Origin: Pseudarthrobacter sulfonivorans
GTDB taxonomy: Bacteria; Actinomycetota; Actinomycetes; Actinomycetales; Micrococcaceae
Assembly (NCBI RefSeq): GCF_024391045.1
Contig: NZ_JANFCZ010000005.1
Span: 113,931-177,930, forward strand
Direction: 5' to 3'
DNA: 64,000 nucleotides
A program made the position numbers and the translations under genes. Of this stretch, positions 1-8,333 are shown one piece after another (position 1 is the first letter of the stretch; each line of letters opens with the position of its first letter). The notes under the pieces were generated by a model. It saw nothing but the letters and a program-made list of their open reading frames with translations. It did not search any database and was not told where the DNA came from.

Positions 1-2593
1 CGAAGAACTCGGTGAGGTGGAAGTAGGATCCGCGGCGGACGCCGTAGCGCACACCCGGGCTCCACAGCCGGCCGGTTCCGTCCAGTTTCCGGGGCTCCAC
101 GGCCCAGCTCTCGCCGTCACCCAGCGTGGTGAGGGCGTTGAGGAGCTTGCCGCTCGCGGGCTCGATGATCGGGCCCATCTGGCTGGTGGGTTCCTGCGGG
201 TAGCCCACCTTAAGCGAGGTGACGGCGTCGATCAGCTGGTTGTGGAAACGCTTTGACTTGGCCACGGAGCCCACCAGGATCACCAGCGAGGCGGCGGAGC
301 ACTTCTGGCCGGCGTGCCCGAACGCCGAGTAGGCCACGTCCTTGGCGGCCAGGTCCAGGTCGGCGCTGGGGGTGACGATAATGGCGTTTTTGCCGCTGGT
401 TTCGGCCAGCAGCGGCAGGTCCTTGCGGAAGGACCGGAACAGTTCGGCGGTTTCGTAGCCGCCGGTGAGGATCACGCGGTCCACGGCCGGGTGGCTGATC
501 AGCTGCTGGCCGAGCTCACGCTCACCCAGCTGCACCATGGTCAGCACGTCCTTCGGCACACCGGCTTCCCACAGCGCATCGATCATCACGGCGCCGCTGC
601 GGCGGGCCTGCTTTGCTGGTTTGATGACGACGGCGGAGCCGGCGGCGAGTGCCGCGAGGGTGGACCCTGCCGGGATGGCGACCGGGAAGTTCCAGGGCGG
701 GGTCACTACGGTGAGTTTCGCCGGAACGTACGTGGCGCCGTCGACCGTTTCCAGCTTGCGCGCCGATTCTGCGTAGTAGTGCGCAAAGTCCACGGCTTCG
801 CTGACCTCGGGGTCGCCCTGGTCGATGGTCTTGCCGGTCTCGCTGGCCATGACCTCGAGCAGGTCCGCGCGGCGGGCTTCGAGGACCTCGCCGGCGCGGT
901 GCAGGATTTCGGCGCGTTCGTCGCCGGACAGGGCACCCCAGGCCTTGCCCTTGTCGACGGCCGTTGTGATGACCTTGTCCAGGGTTTCGGCATCGGTGAT
1001 GGTGGCGTTTTCCACCGCGGCGTTGCCCAGGGTGGAGGTGGGCACACGGTCCAGGATGGCCCGGCCCCAGGCACGGTTCGCGGGCAGTGACGGGTCGGTG
1101 TCCGGGGTGTCCTTGAACGAATCGTGCGGCAGGGGCTGCGGCGGGAGGCTGCGGTTCTGCTGCCGGTTGGCCGGTGGAATTTCGTCGTCGAGCTTGTCCA
1201 GGGAGGCGAGGAAGCGCTGCTTTTCGCGCTCGAACAGCTGCTCGTTCTCACTGAGCTCGAACACGGCGGACATGAAGTTGTCCTGGCTGGCGCCTTCTTC
1301 GAGGCGGCGGATCAGGTAGGCGATGGCGACGTCGAACTCGGCGGGGTGCACCACAGGAGTGTAGAGGAGCAGCGAGCCGACGTCCTTTTTGACGGCTTCG
1401 GCCTGCCCCTGCGCCATGCCCAGCAGCATCTCGAACTCGATACCCTGCTGCGCCGTATCCGCAATGCCGCGCTGCTTCGCGAGCAGCCAGGCAAAGGCGA
1501 TGTCGAAGAGGTTGTGGCCGGCGACGCCGATGCGGACGTTCTTGATCCGGTCCGGGTGCAGGGCATAGTTGATGACCCGCTTGTAGTTGGTGTCCGAGTC
1601 CTGCTTGGTGTGCCAGGTGGCGAGCGGCCAGTCGTGGAGGGAGGCTTCCACCTGTTCCATCGGCAGGTTGGCGCCCTTGACCACGCGGACCTTGATGGCG
1701 GCGCCGCCGTTGGCACGGCGTTCGGCGGCCCACTTCTGCAGCCGGATCATGGCGGAGACGGCGTCCGGGAGGTAGGCCTGGAGCACGATGCCGGCTTCGA
1801 GGTCCTTGAATTCGGGCTTGTCCAGGATCCTGGTGAAGACCGCGATGGTCATGTCCAGATCCTTGTATTCCTCCATGTCCAGGTTGATGAACTTGGCCTT
1901 GCCGCCGGTGCTGCTTCCGGCGGCGGCGAATGAGTTGGCGCGCTGGAAGAGGGGCGTGAGCTTCTCGACGACGTGTTCCACGGCTTCGTCGAAGGCCCAG
2001 ACGGAGTGCGGGGCAACGGTGGAGGAGACCTTAATGGAGACGTAGTCGACGTCGGGGCGGGCCAGCAGCGTGTGGGTGCCCTCGAGGCGGCGGGAGGCCT
2101 CATGCTCACCGAGGACGGCCTCGCCCAGCAGGTTGACGTTGAGCTTGATGCCGTCTTTCTTAATCTTCGCGATGGCCGGGCCCAGCTTGGCGTCGGTGGC
2201 GTCCACGATCAGGTGCCCCACCATTTCACGGAGTACCCTGCGGGCAACCGGGATGACAACCTGCGGCAGGACGGGGGCCATGGTGCCGCCGAGCGCTACC
2301 GCACGGCGCATGTACCAGGGCAGGAACGCCGGGACTTTGGGGGCGAGGGCGGCCAGGTTGCGGGCGGCGACGTTGAGGTCTTCGGGGCGGACCACGCCGT
2401 CGACGAATCCCACGGTGAATTCCAGACCGTTCGGGTCCTTCAGCACACCGGCGAGCTGCTGGGCCGAGGCGTCCACCGGAACCTTGGAGGCTTCGGTGAG
2501 CCACCGGCGGACCAGGGCGATGGTGTCCGCCGCGAGGGCACGGGCCTGCGGGACGTCGGTGTGCCCGGAGATTTCCGTTGCAGTGTGGGTCAT
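1..2593 (-). CDS. putA: Bifunctional proline dehydrogenase / glutamate-semialdehyde dehydrogenase PutA (partial)
   Basis: This gene oxidises proline to pyrroline-5-carboxylate with FAD and then to glutamate with NAD. 864 codons are visible and the C-terminus lies beyond the left edge. The N-terminal two fifths are the proline dehydrogenase barrel (IKVRVVKGANLPMEQ is typical). The aldehyde dehydrogenase domain begins near residue 540 and shows PWNFPVAIPAG, LAETSGKN and the nucleophile Cys765 in GQKCSA. The ribbon-helix-helix DNA-binding domain of enterobacterial PutA is absent, so an outside regulator is expected. The ATG at 2593 gives MTHTATEISGH; only a weak purine-rich ribosome site precedes it. 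The element at 2654-2692 upstream is shared with the permease/LysR intergenic region, which suggests common control. The identification is secure. Confidence 0.95.
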   Translation of the reverse strand, partial: MTHTATEISGHTDVPQARALAADTIALVRRWLTEASKVPVDASAQQLAGVLKDPNGLEFTVGFVDGVVRPEDLNVAARNLAALAPKVPAFLPWYMRRAVALGGTMAPVLPQVVIPVARRVLREMVGHLIVDATDAKLGPAIAKIKKDGIKLNVNLLGEAVLGEHEASRRLEGTHTLLARPDVDYVSIKVSSTVAPHSVWAFDEAVEHVVEKLTPLFQRANSFAAAGSSTGGKAKFINLDMEEYKDLDMTIAVFTRILDKPEFKDLEAGIVLQAYLPDAVSAMIRLQKWAAERRANGGAAIKVRVVKGANLPMEQVEASLHDWPLATWHTKQDSDTNYKRVINYALHPDRIKNVRIGVAGHNLFDIAFAWLLAKQRGIADTAQQGIEFEMLLGMAQGQAEAVKKDVGSLLLYTPVVHPAEFDVAIAYLIRRLEEGASQDNFMSAVFELSENEQLFEREKQRFLASLDKLDDEIPPANRQQNRSLPPQPLPHDSFKDTPDTDPSLPANRAWGRAILDRVPTSTLGNAAVENATITDAETLDKVITTAVDKGKAWGALSGDERAEILHRAGEVLEARRADLLEVMASETGKTIDQGDPEVSEAVDFAHYYAESARKLETVDGATYVPAKLTVVTPPWNFPVAIPAGSTLAALAAGSAVVIKPAKQARRSGAVMIDALWEAGVPKDVLTMVQLGERELGQQLISHPAVDRVILTGGYETAELFRSFRKDLPLLAETSGKNAIIVTPSADLDLAAKDVAYSAFGHAGQKCSAASLVILVGSVAKSKRFHNQLIDAVTSLKVGYPQEPTSQMGPIIEPASGKLLNALTTLGDGESWAVEPRKLDGTGRLWSPGVRYGVRRGSYFHLTEFF

Positions 2594-2653
2594 GATTTCC
2601 CGATCTTTCCTGGGGTTGGGAGGGTCTTTCCACCAGTATGAGCTTCGGGTCAC

Positions 2654-2692
2654 TTAAGATAAAGCGATCTTTTCTAAGCAATACAGATTAGA
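2654..2692 (-). promoter_or_regulatory. Putative LysR operator upstream of putA
   Basis: About 40 bp with the blocks GATAAAG (2658), TTCTAA (2672) and ATTAGA (2687). The same blocks recur at identical spacing (0, +14, +29) upstream of the permease at 4530-4568. TCTAA-N10-TTAGA forms a dyad of the kind LysR proteins bind. It lies 61-99 bp upstream of the putA start. Binding is inferred, not shown. Confidence 0.6.
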
Positions 2693-2720
2693 AAATCCAA
2701 CGCTTCCGCACCCCCAAAAA

Positions 2721-2799
2721 CCCTCTCGCACTCCCTGCACCTTTTCGGGCAACCCTCTCCCATTCCCTGCACGTTTCCCGGCAACCCTCTCGCACTCCC
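2721..2799 (+). repeat. 32-bp tandem repeat array, forward arm
   Basis: Units start at 2721, 2753 and 2785, exactly 32 bp apart, each opening CCCTCTC and most carrying a CCTGCA core. The third unit stops matching after about 15 bases and runs into a GC-rich 13-bp repeat (cores CGGTTCCGCG, about 2799-2840). The same 32-bp family continues inverted at 2851-2946 and reappears at 63954-64000. Together with the putA upstream element these repeats fill the 366-base gap between putA and the permease; I see no gene there. Confidence 0.75.
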
Positions 2800-2850
2800 G
2801 CGCTGCGGTTCCGCGCCGCGGTTCCGCGCCGCGGTTCGGCGTCCAACGAA

Positions 2851-2946
2851 CGAACCCTCCCCCACCGGCAGGTGAGAGAGGGTTCGCCAAAAAGCCACAG
2901 GATCTGCAAGAGCGTCCCGTTATTTGCTGCAGGTAGTGAGAGAGGG
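2851..2946 (-). repeat. 32-bp tandem repeat array, inverted arm
   Basis: Read on the minus strand, three contiguous units start at 2946, 2914 and 2882, again exactly 32 bp apart, opening CCCTCTCTCAC, CGCTCTTGCAG and CCCTCTCTCAC. They face the forward units at 2721-2799. The last unit is itself an imperfect palindrome (2855-2882). There are no unique spacers between units, so this is not a CRISPR array. Confidence 0.7.
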
Positions 2947-2959
2947 TGCCGGGGCGGGA

Positions 2960-4423
2960 TCAGGTGAGGGGGCGGTGCATCTCCACAATCTCCTCGTGCC
3001 GCGGGCTGTTCGGGTTCATCAGCGAGTGCTTGCGGCCGTAGAAGAAATAGATCGCCAATCCCACGATGAGCCAGACGACGAACCGCACCCAGGTCTCCCA
3101 CGGCAGCTGGGTCATGAGGAACCCGGAGGACAGGATGCCGAAGGCAGGGACCACGGGCATCAGCGGGAGCCGGAAGGTGCGCGGAGCGTCCGGCCTCTTG
3201 TAGCGGAAGATGATGACCGACAGGCAGACGACCACGAAGGCGGCCAGAATGCCGATGTTGGTCAGGTCGGCCACTTCCTTGATCGGGAAAACCCCGGCCA
3301 GGAACGCGGACGTGACGCCGGCGATCCAGGTGACGCGCTGCGGCGTGCCATGGCGGTCCGTCTTGGCGAACCAACCGGGGAGCAGCCCGTCGCGGCTCAT
3401 GGAGAACCAGACGCGGGTGACACCCAGCAAGAAGGTCAGCATCACGGTGAGGATGGACAGGACGGCGAACACCGAAATGATGGTGGCGACCACCGGCAGG
3501 CCCACGGAGGTGAAAGCGGACGCGAAGCCGGCCTTGGGGTCGATGTCCTTGTAGTTCTGCATGCCGGTCAGCACCAGGGTGGCGGCAACATAGAGCAGCA
3601 TGGCCACGATGAGCGAAAGCACGATCGCCTTGGGCATGTGCTTTTTGCCGTCGGTGGCTTCCTCCGCGGCGGTACTCATGGCGTCGTACCCGAACACGGC
3701 GAAGAACACGGTGGCCGAGCCTGCCACCACAGGACCGAAGCCGCTGGGCATAAACGGGTTGTAGTTGTTGGTGTCGATATAGAAGACGCCCAGCCCGATG
3801 ATGAAGAGGATCAGCACCACCTTGATGGCGACGGCCACCAGCTCGAACCGGCCGAAGGCCTTGGTGCCGCGGGACAGGATCCAGGTCACCAGGAGGCAGA
3901 CCAGGATGGCGGGGATGTTGACGATGCCGCCCTTGCCTTCGTCCACGGTGGAGGTCATCCACGCGGGCATGTGGATGCCAATTCCTGCGAGGAAGGCGTC
4001 AAGGTAGCCGGAAATGCCGATGGCCACCACCGCCACGATGGCGATGTATTCCAGCAGCAGGTCCCAGCCGATGAACCAGCCGATCACCTCGCCCAGCGCC
4101 ACGTAGCCGTAGGTGTAGGCGGAGCCGGCGCGGGGAATCATGCCGGCGAACTCTGCATAGGAAAGCGCGGCTGCCGCGGATGCCAGGCCTGCGATCAGGA
4201 ACGAGATCAGCACGGCTGGCCCCACTCCCGGGTTGTCTCCGCTGCCCGCGGCCACCAGCCCGGCGAGGGAGAAGATGCCGACGCCGATAATGCCGCCGAC
4301 GCCGATGGCCGTGAGTTGCCACAATCCGAGGGACTTGAACAGTCCGCTGTGCTTGTTTTCTTCTTCGATATCGTCGATGGGCTTGCGCCGCATGATCGAC
4401 TGGGTCATGTCTCTTGCGCTCAT
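2960..4423 (-). CDS. APC-superfamily amino acid permease
   Basis: This is a multi-spanning cytoplasmic-membrane permease of 487 residues, about 12 or more hydrophobic segments, of the cationic amino acid transporter/YfnA type. The first helix carries the glycine-rich signature GVGGIIGVGIFSL that binds the substrate backbone in APC proteins. The start at 4423 (MSARDMTQSIMRRKP) is chosen because AGGAG lies seven bases upstream; the open frame extends further but crosses the divergent promoter. It is transcribed away from the LysR gene at 4588 and shares its upstream element with putA. This makes proline or a proline-derived amino acid an attractive substrate, but sequence alone does not fix the specificity. 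Confidence 0.85.
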   Translation of the reverse strand: MSARDMTQSIMRRKPIDDIEEENKHSGLFKSLGLWQLTAIGVGGIIGVGIFSLAGLVAAGSGDNPGVGPAVLISFLIAGLASAAAALSYAEFAGMIPRAGSAYTYGYVALGEVIGWFIGWDLLLEYIAIVAVVAIGISGYLDAFLAGIGIHMPAWMTSTVDEGKGGIVNIPAILVCLLVTWILSRGTKAFGRFELVAVAIKVVLILFIIGLGVFYIDTNNYNPFMPSGFGPVVAGSATVFFAVFGYDAMSTAAEEATDGKKHMPKAIVLSLIVAMLLYVAATLVLTGMQNYKDIDPKAGFASAFTSVGLPVVATIISVFAVLSILTVMLTFLLGVTRVWFSMSRDGLLPGWFAKTDRHGTPQRVTWIAGVTSAFLAGVFPIKEVADLTNIGILAAFVVVCLSVIIFRYKRPDAPRTFRLPLMPVVPAFGILSSGFLMTQLPWETWVRFVVWLIVGLAIYFFYGRKHSLMNPNSPRHEEIVEMHRPLT

Positions 4424-4529
4424 CAGGAACTCCTGCGTGGGGTGCGGCCCCCACACGGCGCCCTGGCGACTGGCTGCGGGGGGCTGTGACGGGGGTAACT
4501 CAGATATCCCAGTATGCAAGCGGGATTGC

Positions 4530-4568
4530 ATTAGATAAAGTGACTACTTCTAACCAATATTCATTAGA
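4530..4568. promoter_or_regulatory. Putative LysR operator between permease and LysR genes
   Basis: The blocks GATAAAG (4534), TTCTAA (4548) and ATTAGA (4563) match the putA upstream element in sequence and spacing. The TCTAA-N10-TTAGA dyad is retained. The site lies in the divergent promoter region between the permease (start 4423) and the LysR gene (start 4588), a classic arrangement for LysR autoregulation plus control of the divergent gene. Confidence 0.6.
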
Positions 4569-4587
4569 TTCATCAAGGAATGTGGCC

Positions 4588-5502
4588 ATGCTCGACGTTC
4601 GGCGCCTCAGGCTGCTCCGCGAACTGAAAATCCGGGGGACGCTGGCGGAGGTCGCGGAGGCACTGCAGTACAGCCCGTCGTCGGTCTCGCAGCAACTGGC
4701 CCTGCTCGAAAAGGAAGTGGGCGTTGAGCTGCTCCGGAAGACCGGGCGCCGCGTCCAGCTGACGCCGCAGGCGGAAGTCCTGGTGGCCCATACCGCCCAG
4801 CTGCTCGAGACCCTGGAACAGGCCGAGGCGGACCTGGCGGCGTCGCTGACTACCGTCACGGGAACGGTGCGGATCGCCGTCTTCCAGTCCGCGGCGCTTG
4901 CCCTGATGCCGGAAACCCTGACGCGCATGACGGCGGAGTACCCGGAGGTCCGGATCGAAATGACGCAGCGGGAACCGGAAACTGCCCTGCACGAGACCTG
5001 GGCACGCGATTTCGACCTGGTGATTGCCGAGCAGTACCCTGGCCACGCCGCGCCGCGCTACCCGGAACTGGACCGCGTCAAACTGACCACCGACGCCATC
5101 CGCCTCGCCGTTCCGCCAACGCCCGACGGCGGTCCCGCCATCCGCGCGCTCGAGGACACTGCGGCGCTCCCCTGGGTCATGGAACCCCGCGGCGCCGCCT
5201 CCCGCCATTGGGCGGAGCAGGCCTGCCGGAGCGCGGGATTCGAGCCTGATGTGCGGTTCGAAACGGCCGACCTGCAGGCCCAGATCAGGCTGATCGAGTC
5301 CGGCAACGCGGTGGCCCTGATGCCGGACCTCGTCTGGACCGGCCGCGGCACCACCGCAAAGCTGCTGGATCTGCCCGGTGATCCGCACCGCACCGTGTTC
5401 ACCTCGGTGCGCCGCTCCAGCGCGTCCCGGCCCGCCATCCTCGCCGCCCGGAAAACGCTGGCCGCCACCGCCGCGTCAGTCAGCGGACCGTCGGAGCGGT
5501 GA
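4588..5502 (+). CDS. LysR-family transcriptional regulator
   Basis: This regulator has 304 residues, normal LysR length. The N-terminal winged helix-turn-helix covers about residues 1-60 (TLAEVAEALQYSPSSVSQQ is the recognition region), followed by a linker helix and a two-lobed effector domain. The start at 4588 (MLDVRRLRLL) has AAGGA eight bases upstream; a longer open frame is only read-through of the promoter. It is divergent from the APC permease. Because the intergenic element recurs upstream of putA, I infer that it controls proline or amino-acid use. It resembles the actinobacterial LysR regulators that start directly at MLD; no specific ortholog can be named. Confidence 0.85.
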   Translation: MLDVRRLRLLRELKIRGTLAEVAEALQYSPSSVSQQLALLEKEVGVELLRKTGRRVQLTPQAEVLVAHTAQLLETLEQAEADLAASLTTVTGTVRIAVFQSAALALMPETLTRMTAEYPEVRIEMTQREPETALHETWARDFDLVIAEQYPGHAAPRYPELDRVKLTTDAIRLAVPPTPDGGPAIRALEDTAALPWVMEPRGAASRHWAEQACRSAGFEPDVRFETADLQAQIRLIESGNAVALMPDLVWTGRGTTAKLLDLPGDPHRTVFTSVRRSSASRPAILAARKTLAATAASVSGPSER

Positions 5503-5521
5503 CGAACGACGGCGGTGACGG

Positions 5522-5549
5522 ACGACGGCGGTCCGGCAGCCGCCGTCGT
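5522..5549 (+). terminator. Hairpin after the LysR gene
   Basis: ACGACGGCGG (5522-5531) and CCGCCGTCGT (5540-5549) form a perfect 10-bp stem with an 8-base loop, 19 bases after the LysR stop. There is no clear T-run, so termination is plausible rather than certain. Confidence 0.45.
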
Positions 5550-5613
5550 ACGCGCGTCCGTGTTTAGTACGTCACAGCGCAACGCGGGAGCCCGGCGATA
5601 GACTGGACTCCTT

Positions 5614-6039
5614 ATGAATCGCACAATGTTCAAGTCCAAAATCCACCGGGCCACCGTCACGCACGCTGACCTCCACTACGTAGGTTCGGTCACCGTTGAC
5701 CTGGACCTCCTTGAGGCTGCCGATATTCTGCCGGGCGAGCTCGTGGCAATCGTGGACGTCACGAACGGTGCGCGCCTGGAGACCTATACCATTGCGGGCG
5801 AGCGCGGCTCGGGCGTGATCGGCATCAACGGGGCGGCTGCGCACCTGATGCACGAGAACGACATCGTAATCCTGATCACGTATGCCCAGATGACGTCGGA
5901 GGAGGCCGCGGCCTATGATCCCAAGGTTGTCCATGTGGACAAGGACAACCGGATCGTCCAGATCGGCAACGATCCGGCAGAGGGCCACACCCCGGGCCTG
6001 ATGCGCCCGCCGCACGCCCTGAATAACGCCGTCCTGTAA
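5614..6039 (+). CDS. panD: Aspartate 1-decarboxylase
   Basis: PanD decarboxylates aspartate to beta-alanine for pantothenate and coenzyme A. The protein is 141 residues and needs no PLP. It is made as a pro-enzyme that self-cleaves at Gly24-Ser25 to create the N-terminal pyruvoyl group; the site is visible in HYVGSVTVD. The N-terminus [22 protein letters not shown] matches the family closely. The rest is the small double-psi barrel ([12 protein letters not shown]). No other pan gene is adjacent. It appears monocistronic, 111 bases after the LysR gene and 51 bases before the AEC transporter. Confidence 0.96.
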   Translation: MNRTMFKSKIHRATVTHADLHYVGSVTVDLDLLEAADILPGELVAIVDVTNGARLETYTIAGERGSGVIGINGAAAHLMHENDIVILITYAQMTSEEAAAYDPKVVHVDKDNRIVQIGNDPAEGHTPGLMRPPHALNNAVL

Positions 6040-6090
6040 CCGGAGCGTGAGTCCCGGCACACCCCGCCCCCGCACCCTCGGAGGCTGCCA

Positions 6091-7017
6091 GTGGTAGGCG
6101 TGCTGCAGGGCTTTTTTGTGGTCTGGGCCATCATCATGGTGGGCTGGTTTGCGGGCCGGCAGCGGATCCTGGGCGAGAACGCCCGCCAGGTCCTCAGCGC
6201 CCTCACGTTCTTCGTCGCCAGCCCGGCCCTCCTGTTCGAAACCCTGAGCAAGGCACAGCTGCGGGAGGTCTTCGCCGAGCCGCTGCTGGTGACCGCGGTG
6301 GCGGCCATCTCCAGCGCCCTGGTGTTCTTCAGCATCGTGAAGTTCGTCCTGAAGCGTGCCCTGCCGGAGGCGCTGATGTCCGCGATGGCGGCATCCCTGG
6401 CCAACTCCGCCAACCTGGGCATCCCCATTGCCGTCTATGTACTGGGCGACGCCAGTTACGTGGCGCCGCTGCTGATCTTCCAACTGGCCTTCTTCACCCC
6501 GCTTTTCCTGATGATCCTGGATGCCAGCACCAGCAGCCACCGCACTACGCTGGTGGGCTTTATCCTCATGATCCTCAGGAACCCGATGATTGTGGGGTCC
6601 GCGCTGGGCCTGCTGGTGGCCGGGATGAAGTGGCAGGTCCCTGCCCTCATTTTGGAACCCATCCACCTGATCGGCGGCGCGGCCATCCCTGCCATGCTGA
6701 TCGCGTTCGGCATGAGCCTCCACGGCAGCAGGCCCCTGCAGGCCGCCGCCGCCAGGCGGCTGGACACCATCCTGGCCAGCATCTTCAAGCTGGTGGTGCA
6801 GCCGGCCATTGCCTACCTTTTTGCCCGCTTCGTGCTGGGCCTCGACGGCCACGCCCTGTTCGCGGTGGTAGTGGTTTCCTCCCTCCCCACGGCGCAGAAC
6901 GTTTTTGTTGCCGCCAGCCGCTACTCCACCGGCCTCACCGTGGCCAAGGACACCGTCCTGATCACCACGGTGGTGGCCGTACCTGCCATGATCGGCGTGG
7001 CCCTGCTGCTGAACTGA
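6091..7017 (+). CDS. AEC-family (auxin efflux carrier-like) transporter
   Basis: This is a membrane protein of 308 residues with about 10 hydrophobic helices in the two-fold arrangement of the AEC family, whose bacterial members move malate, malonate or other small organic anions. The translation starts at GTG 6091, six bases after GGAGG (6080-6084). Conserved family features include SLANSANLGIPIAVYVLGD in the first half and VVSSLPTAQNVFVAASRY in the second. It follows panD by 51 bases and may be co-transcribed with it. The substrate cannot be told from sequence. Its stop codon falls inside a degenerate short repeat. Confidence 0.8.
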   Translation: MVGVLQGFFVVWAIIMVGWFAGRQRILGENARQVLSALTFFVASPALLFETLSKAQLREVFAEPLLVTAVAAISSALVFFSIVKFVLKRALPEALMSAMAASLANSANLGIPIAVYVLGDASYVAPLLIFQLAFFTPLFLMILDASTSSHRTTLVGFILMILRNPMIVGSALGLLVAGMKWQVPALILEPIHLIGGAAIPAMLIAFGMSLHGSRPLQAAAARRLDTILASIFKLVVQPAIAYLFARFVLGLDGHALFAVVVVSSLPTAQNVFVAASRYSTGLTVAKDTVLITTVVAVPAMIGVALLLN

Positions 7018-7096
7018 CCCGTGCTCCGAACTCTCTGAACTGACCTTGCTGAATTAACCCGCTGCGAACTGACCCCGCTGCCAACCGAACGGACCC
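7011..7096 (+). repeat. Degenerate short tandem repeat between AEC and oxidase genes
   Basis: The motif GAACTGACC or close variants recurs at 7011, 7037, 7051 (GAATTAACC), 7066 and 7087 (GAACGGACC), mostly preceded by GCTG or CT. The first copy contains the stop codon of the AEC gene. This looks like local slippage; no function is evident. Confidence 0.5.
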
Positions 7097-7107
7097 TGAG
7101 GAGCCAC

Positions 7108-8316
7108 ATGGGAACAATGCTGGACACTGTTGTGATTGGCGGCGGCGCAATGGGCTCCGCGGCCGCCTGGGCGCTGGCCCGCCGCGGGCGGCAGGTCACC
7201 CTGCTGGAACAGTTCGGGCCGGGCCACCACAACGGGGCTTCACACGGCAGCACCAGGAACCTGAACCCGGGCTATCACCGGCCGGAGTATGTGGCCATGC
7301 TGGCCGAGGTGATTGCCCTCTGGGACGAACTTGAGCAGGACAGCGGCGAGCGCCTGCTTAACCGGACAGGGATCGTCAACCATGGTCCTGATCCGCGGCT
7401 TCCCCTGGTTCAGGCCGCACTCACGGAGGCGGGTATCCGGGCTGAGCCGCTCCGCCCGGAAGAGGCCGCCGAGCGGTGGCAGGGCATCCGCTTCGACCAG
7501 CAGGTGCTCCACATGCCCGACGGCGGCCAGTTGAACCCGGAGGCCGCGCTCCCCGCTTTCCAGCGGCTCGCCGCCGCCCGAGGAGCAGAGATCCGGCACC
7601 ACACCAAGGTGCTGGACCTGGAAATTATGGACGACGGCGTGCGGCTCACGTTGGAGACCGCCGACGGCGGGATATCCGAGGGCGGGACGCGCGGGGCTGC
7701 GATGCCCGGCGTCGCGGACATGGTCCCCCCTGCCGCCGGCACCACCGAGGTGGTCACCGCCGCGCAGGCCATAGTGACCGCCGGTGCGTGGACGGAGAAA
7801 CTGCTGTCCGGCGCCGCAGGCCGCCGGAAGCTGCGCATCCCCCGGCTCACGGTGACACAGGAACAGCCTGCACATTTCCAGATCGCAGATGAACTGGCCG
7901 TGTGGCCCGGCTTCAACCACACGCCCGGGCCCGGCGGCGCCTACCAGGACTGGTACTCACCGGTGTACGGGATGCAGACGCCCGGTGAAGGCATCAAGGC
8001 GGGCTGGCACGGGGTTGGCCCCGTGGTGGATCCGGACAGGCGGTCCTTCCTGCCGGAACCCGTCCAGCTCGCCGCGCTGCAGGAGTATGCGCGGACCTGG
8101 CTGCCCGGCGTCGACGCTGATTCCTTCGAGCCAATCAGCTGCACCTACACCACCACACCGGACGAGGACTTCATCCTTGACCGGATCGGCCCGGTGGTTA
8201 TCGGCGCGGGTTTCTCCGGCCACGGATTCAAGTTCACCCCGGTGGTGGGGCGGATCCTCGCGGACCTTGCCACCGGCACCCGGCCGGCGCCCCAAATCTT
8301 CTCCGCCTCACGCTAG
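7108..8316 (+). CDS. FAD-dependent oxidase, monomeric sarcosine oxidase / N-methyltryptophan oxidase family
   Basis: This is a soluble flavoenzyme of 402 residues. The N-terminal dinucleotide fold VVIGGGAMGSAAAWALARRG binds FAD. The segment SHGSTRNL is typical of the monomeric sarcosine oxidase family. Near the C-terminus SCTYTTTPDEDF contains Cys345, in the position of the cysteine that binds FAD covalently in monomeric sarcosine oxidase. The enzyme should oxidise a secondary or N-methyl amine to an imine and make hydrogen peroxide. The start has GAGGA just upstream. The substrate (sarcosine, N-methyltryptophan or another N-methyl amino acid) is uncertain, since the tetrahydrofolate enzymes of heterotetrameric sarcosine oxidase clusters are not nearby. 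Confidence 0.85.
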   Translation: MGTMLDTVVIGGGAMGSAAAWALARRGRQVTLLEQFGPGHHNGASHGSTRNLNPGYHRPEYVAMLAEVIALWDELEQDSGERLLNRTGIVNHGPDPRLPLVQAALTEAGIRAEPLRPEEAAERWQGIRFDQQVLHMPDGGQLNPEAALPAFQRLAAARGAEIRHHTKVLDLEIMDDGVRLTLETADGGISEGGTRGAAMPGVADMVPPAAGTTEVVTAAQAIVTAGAWTEKLLSGAAGRRKLRIPRLTVTQEQPAHFQIADELAVWPGFNHTPGPGGAYQDWYSPVYGMQTPGEGIKAGWHGVGPVVDPDRRSFLPEPVQLAALQEYARTWLPGVDADSFEPISCTYTTTPDEDFILDRIGPVVIGAGFSGHGFKFTPVVGRILADLATGTRPAPQIFSASR

Positions 8317-8333
8317 CGGGGCTGGGCGGCCGG

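Noticed and set aside
2721..2946. Possible CRISPR array because of 32-bp spacing
   Set aside because: The units are contiguous and diverged with no unique spacers, and no cas genes are present.
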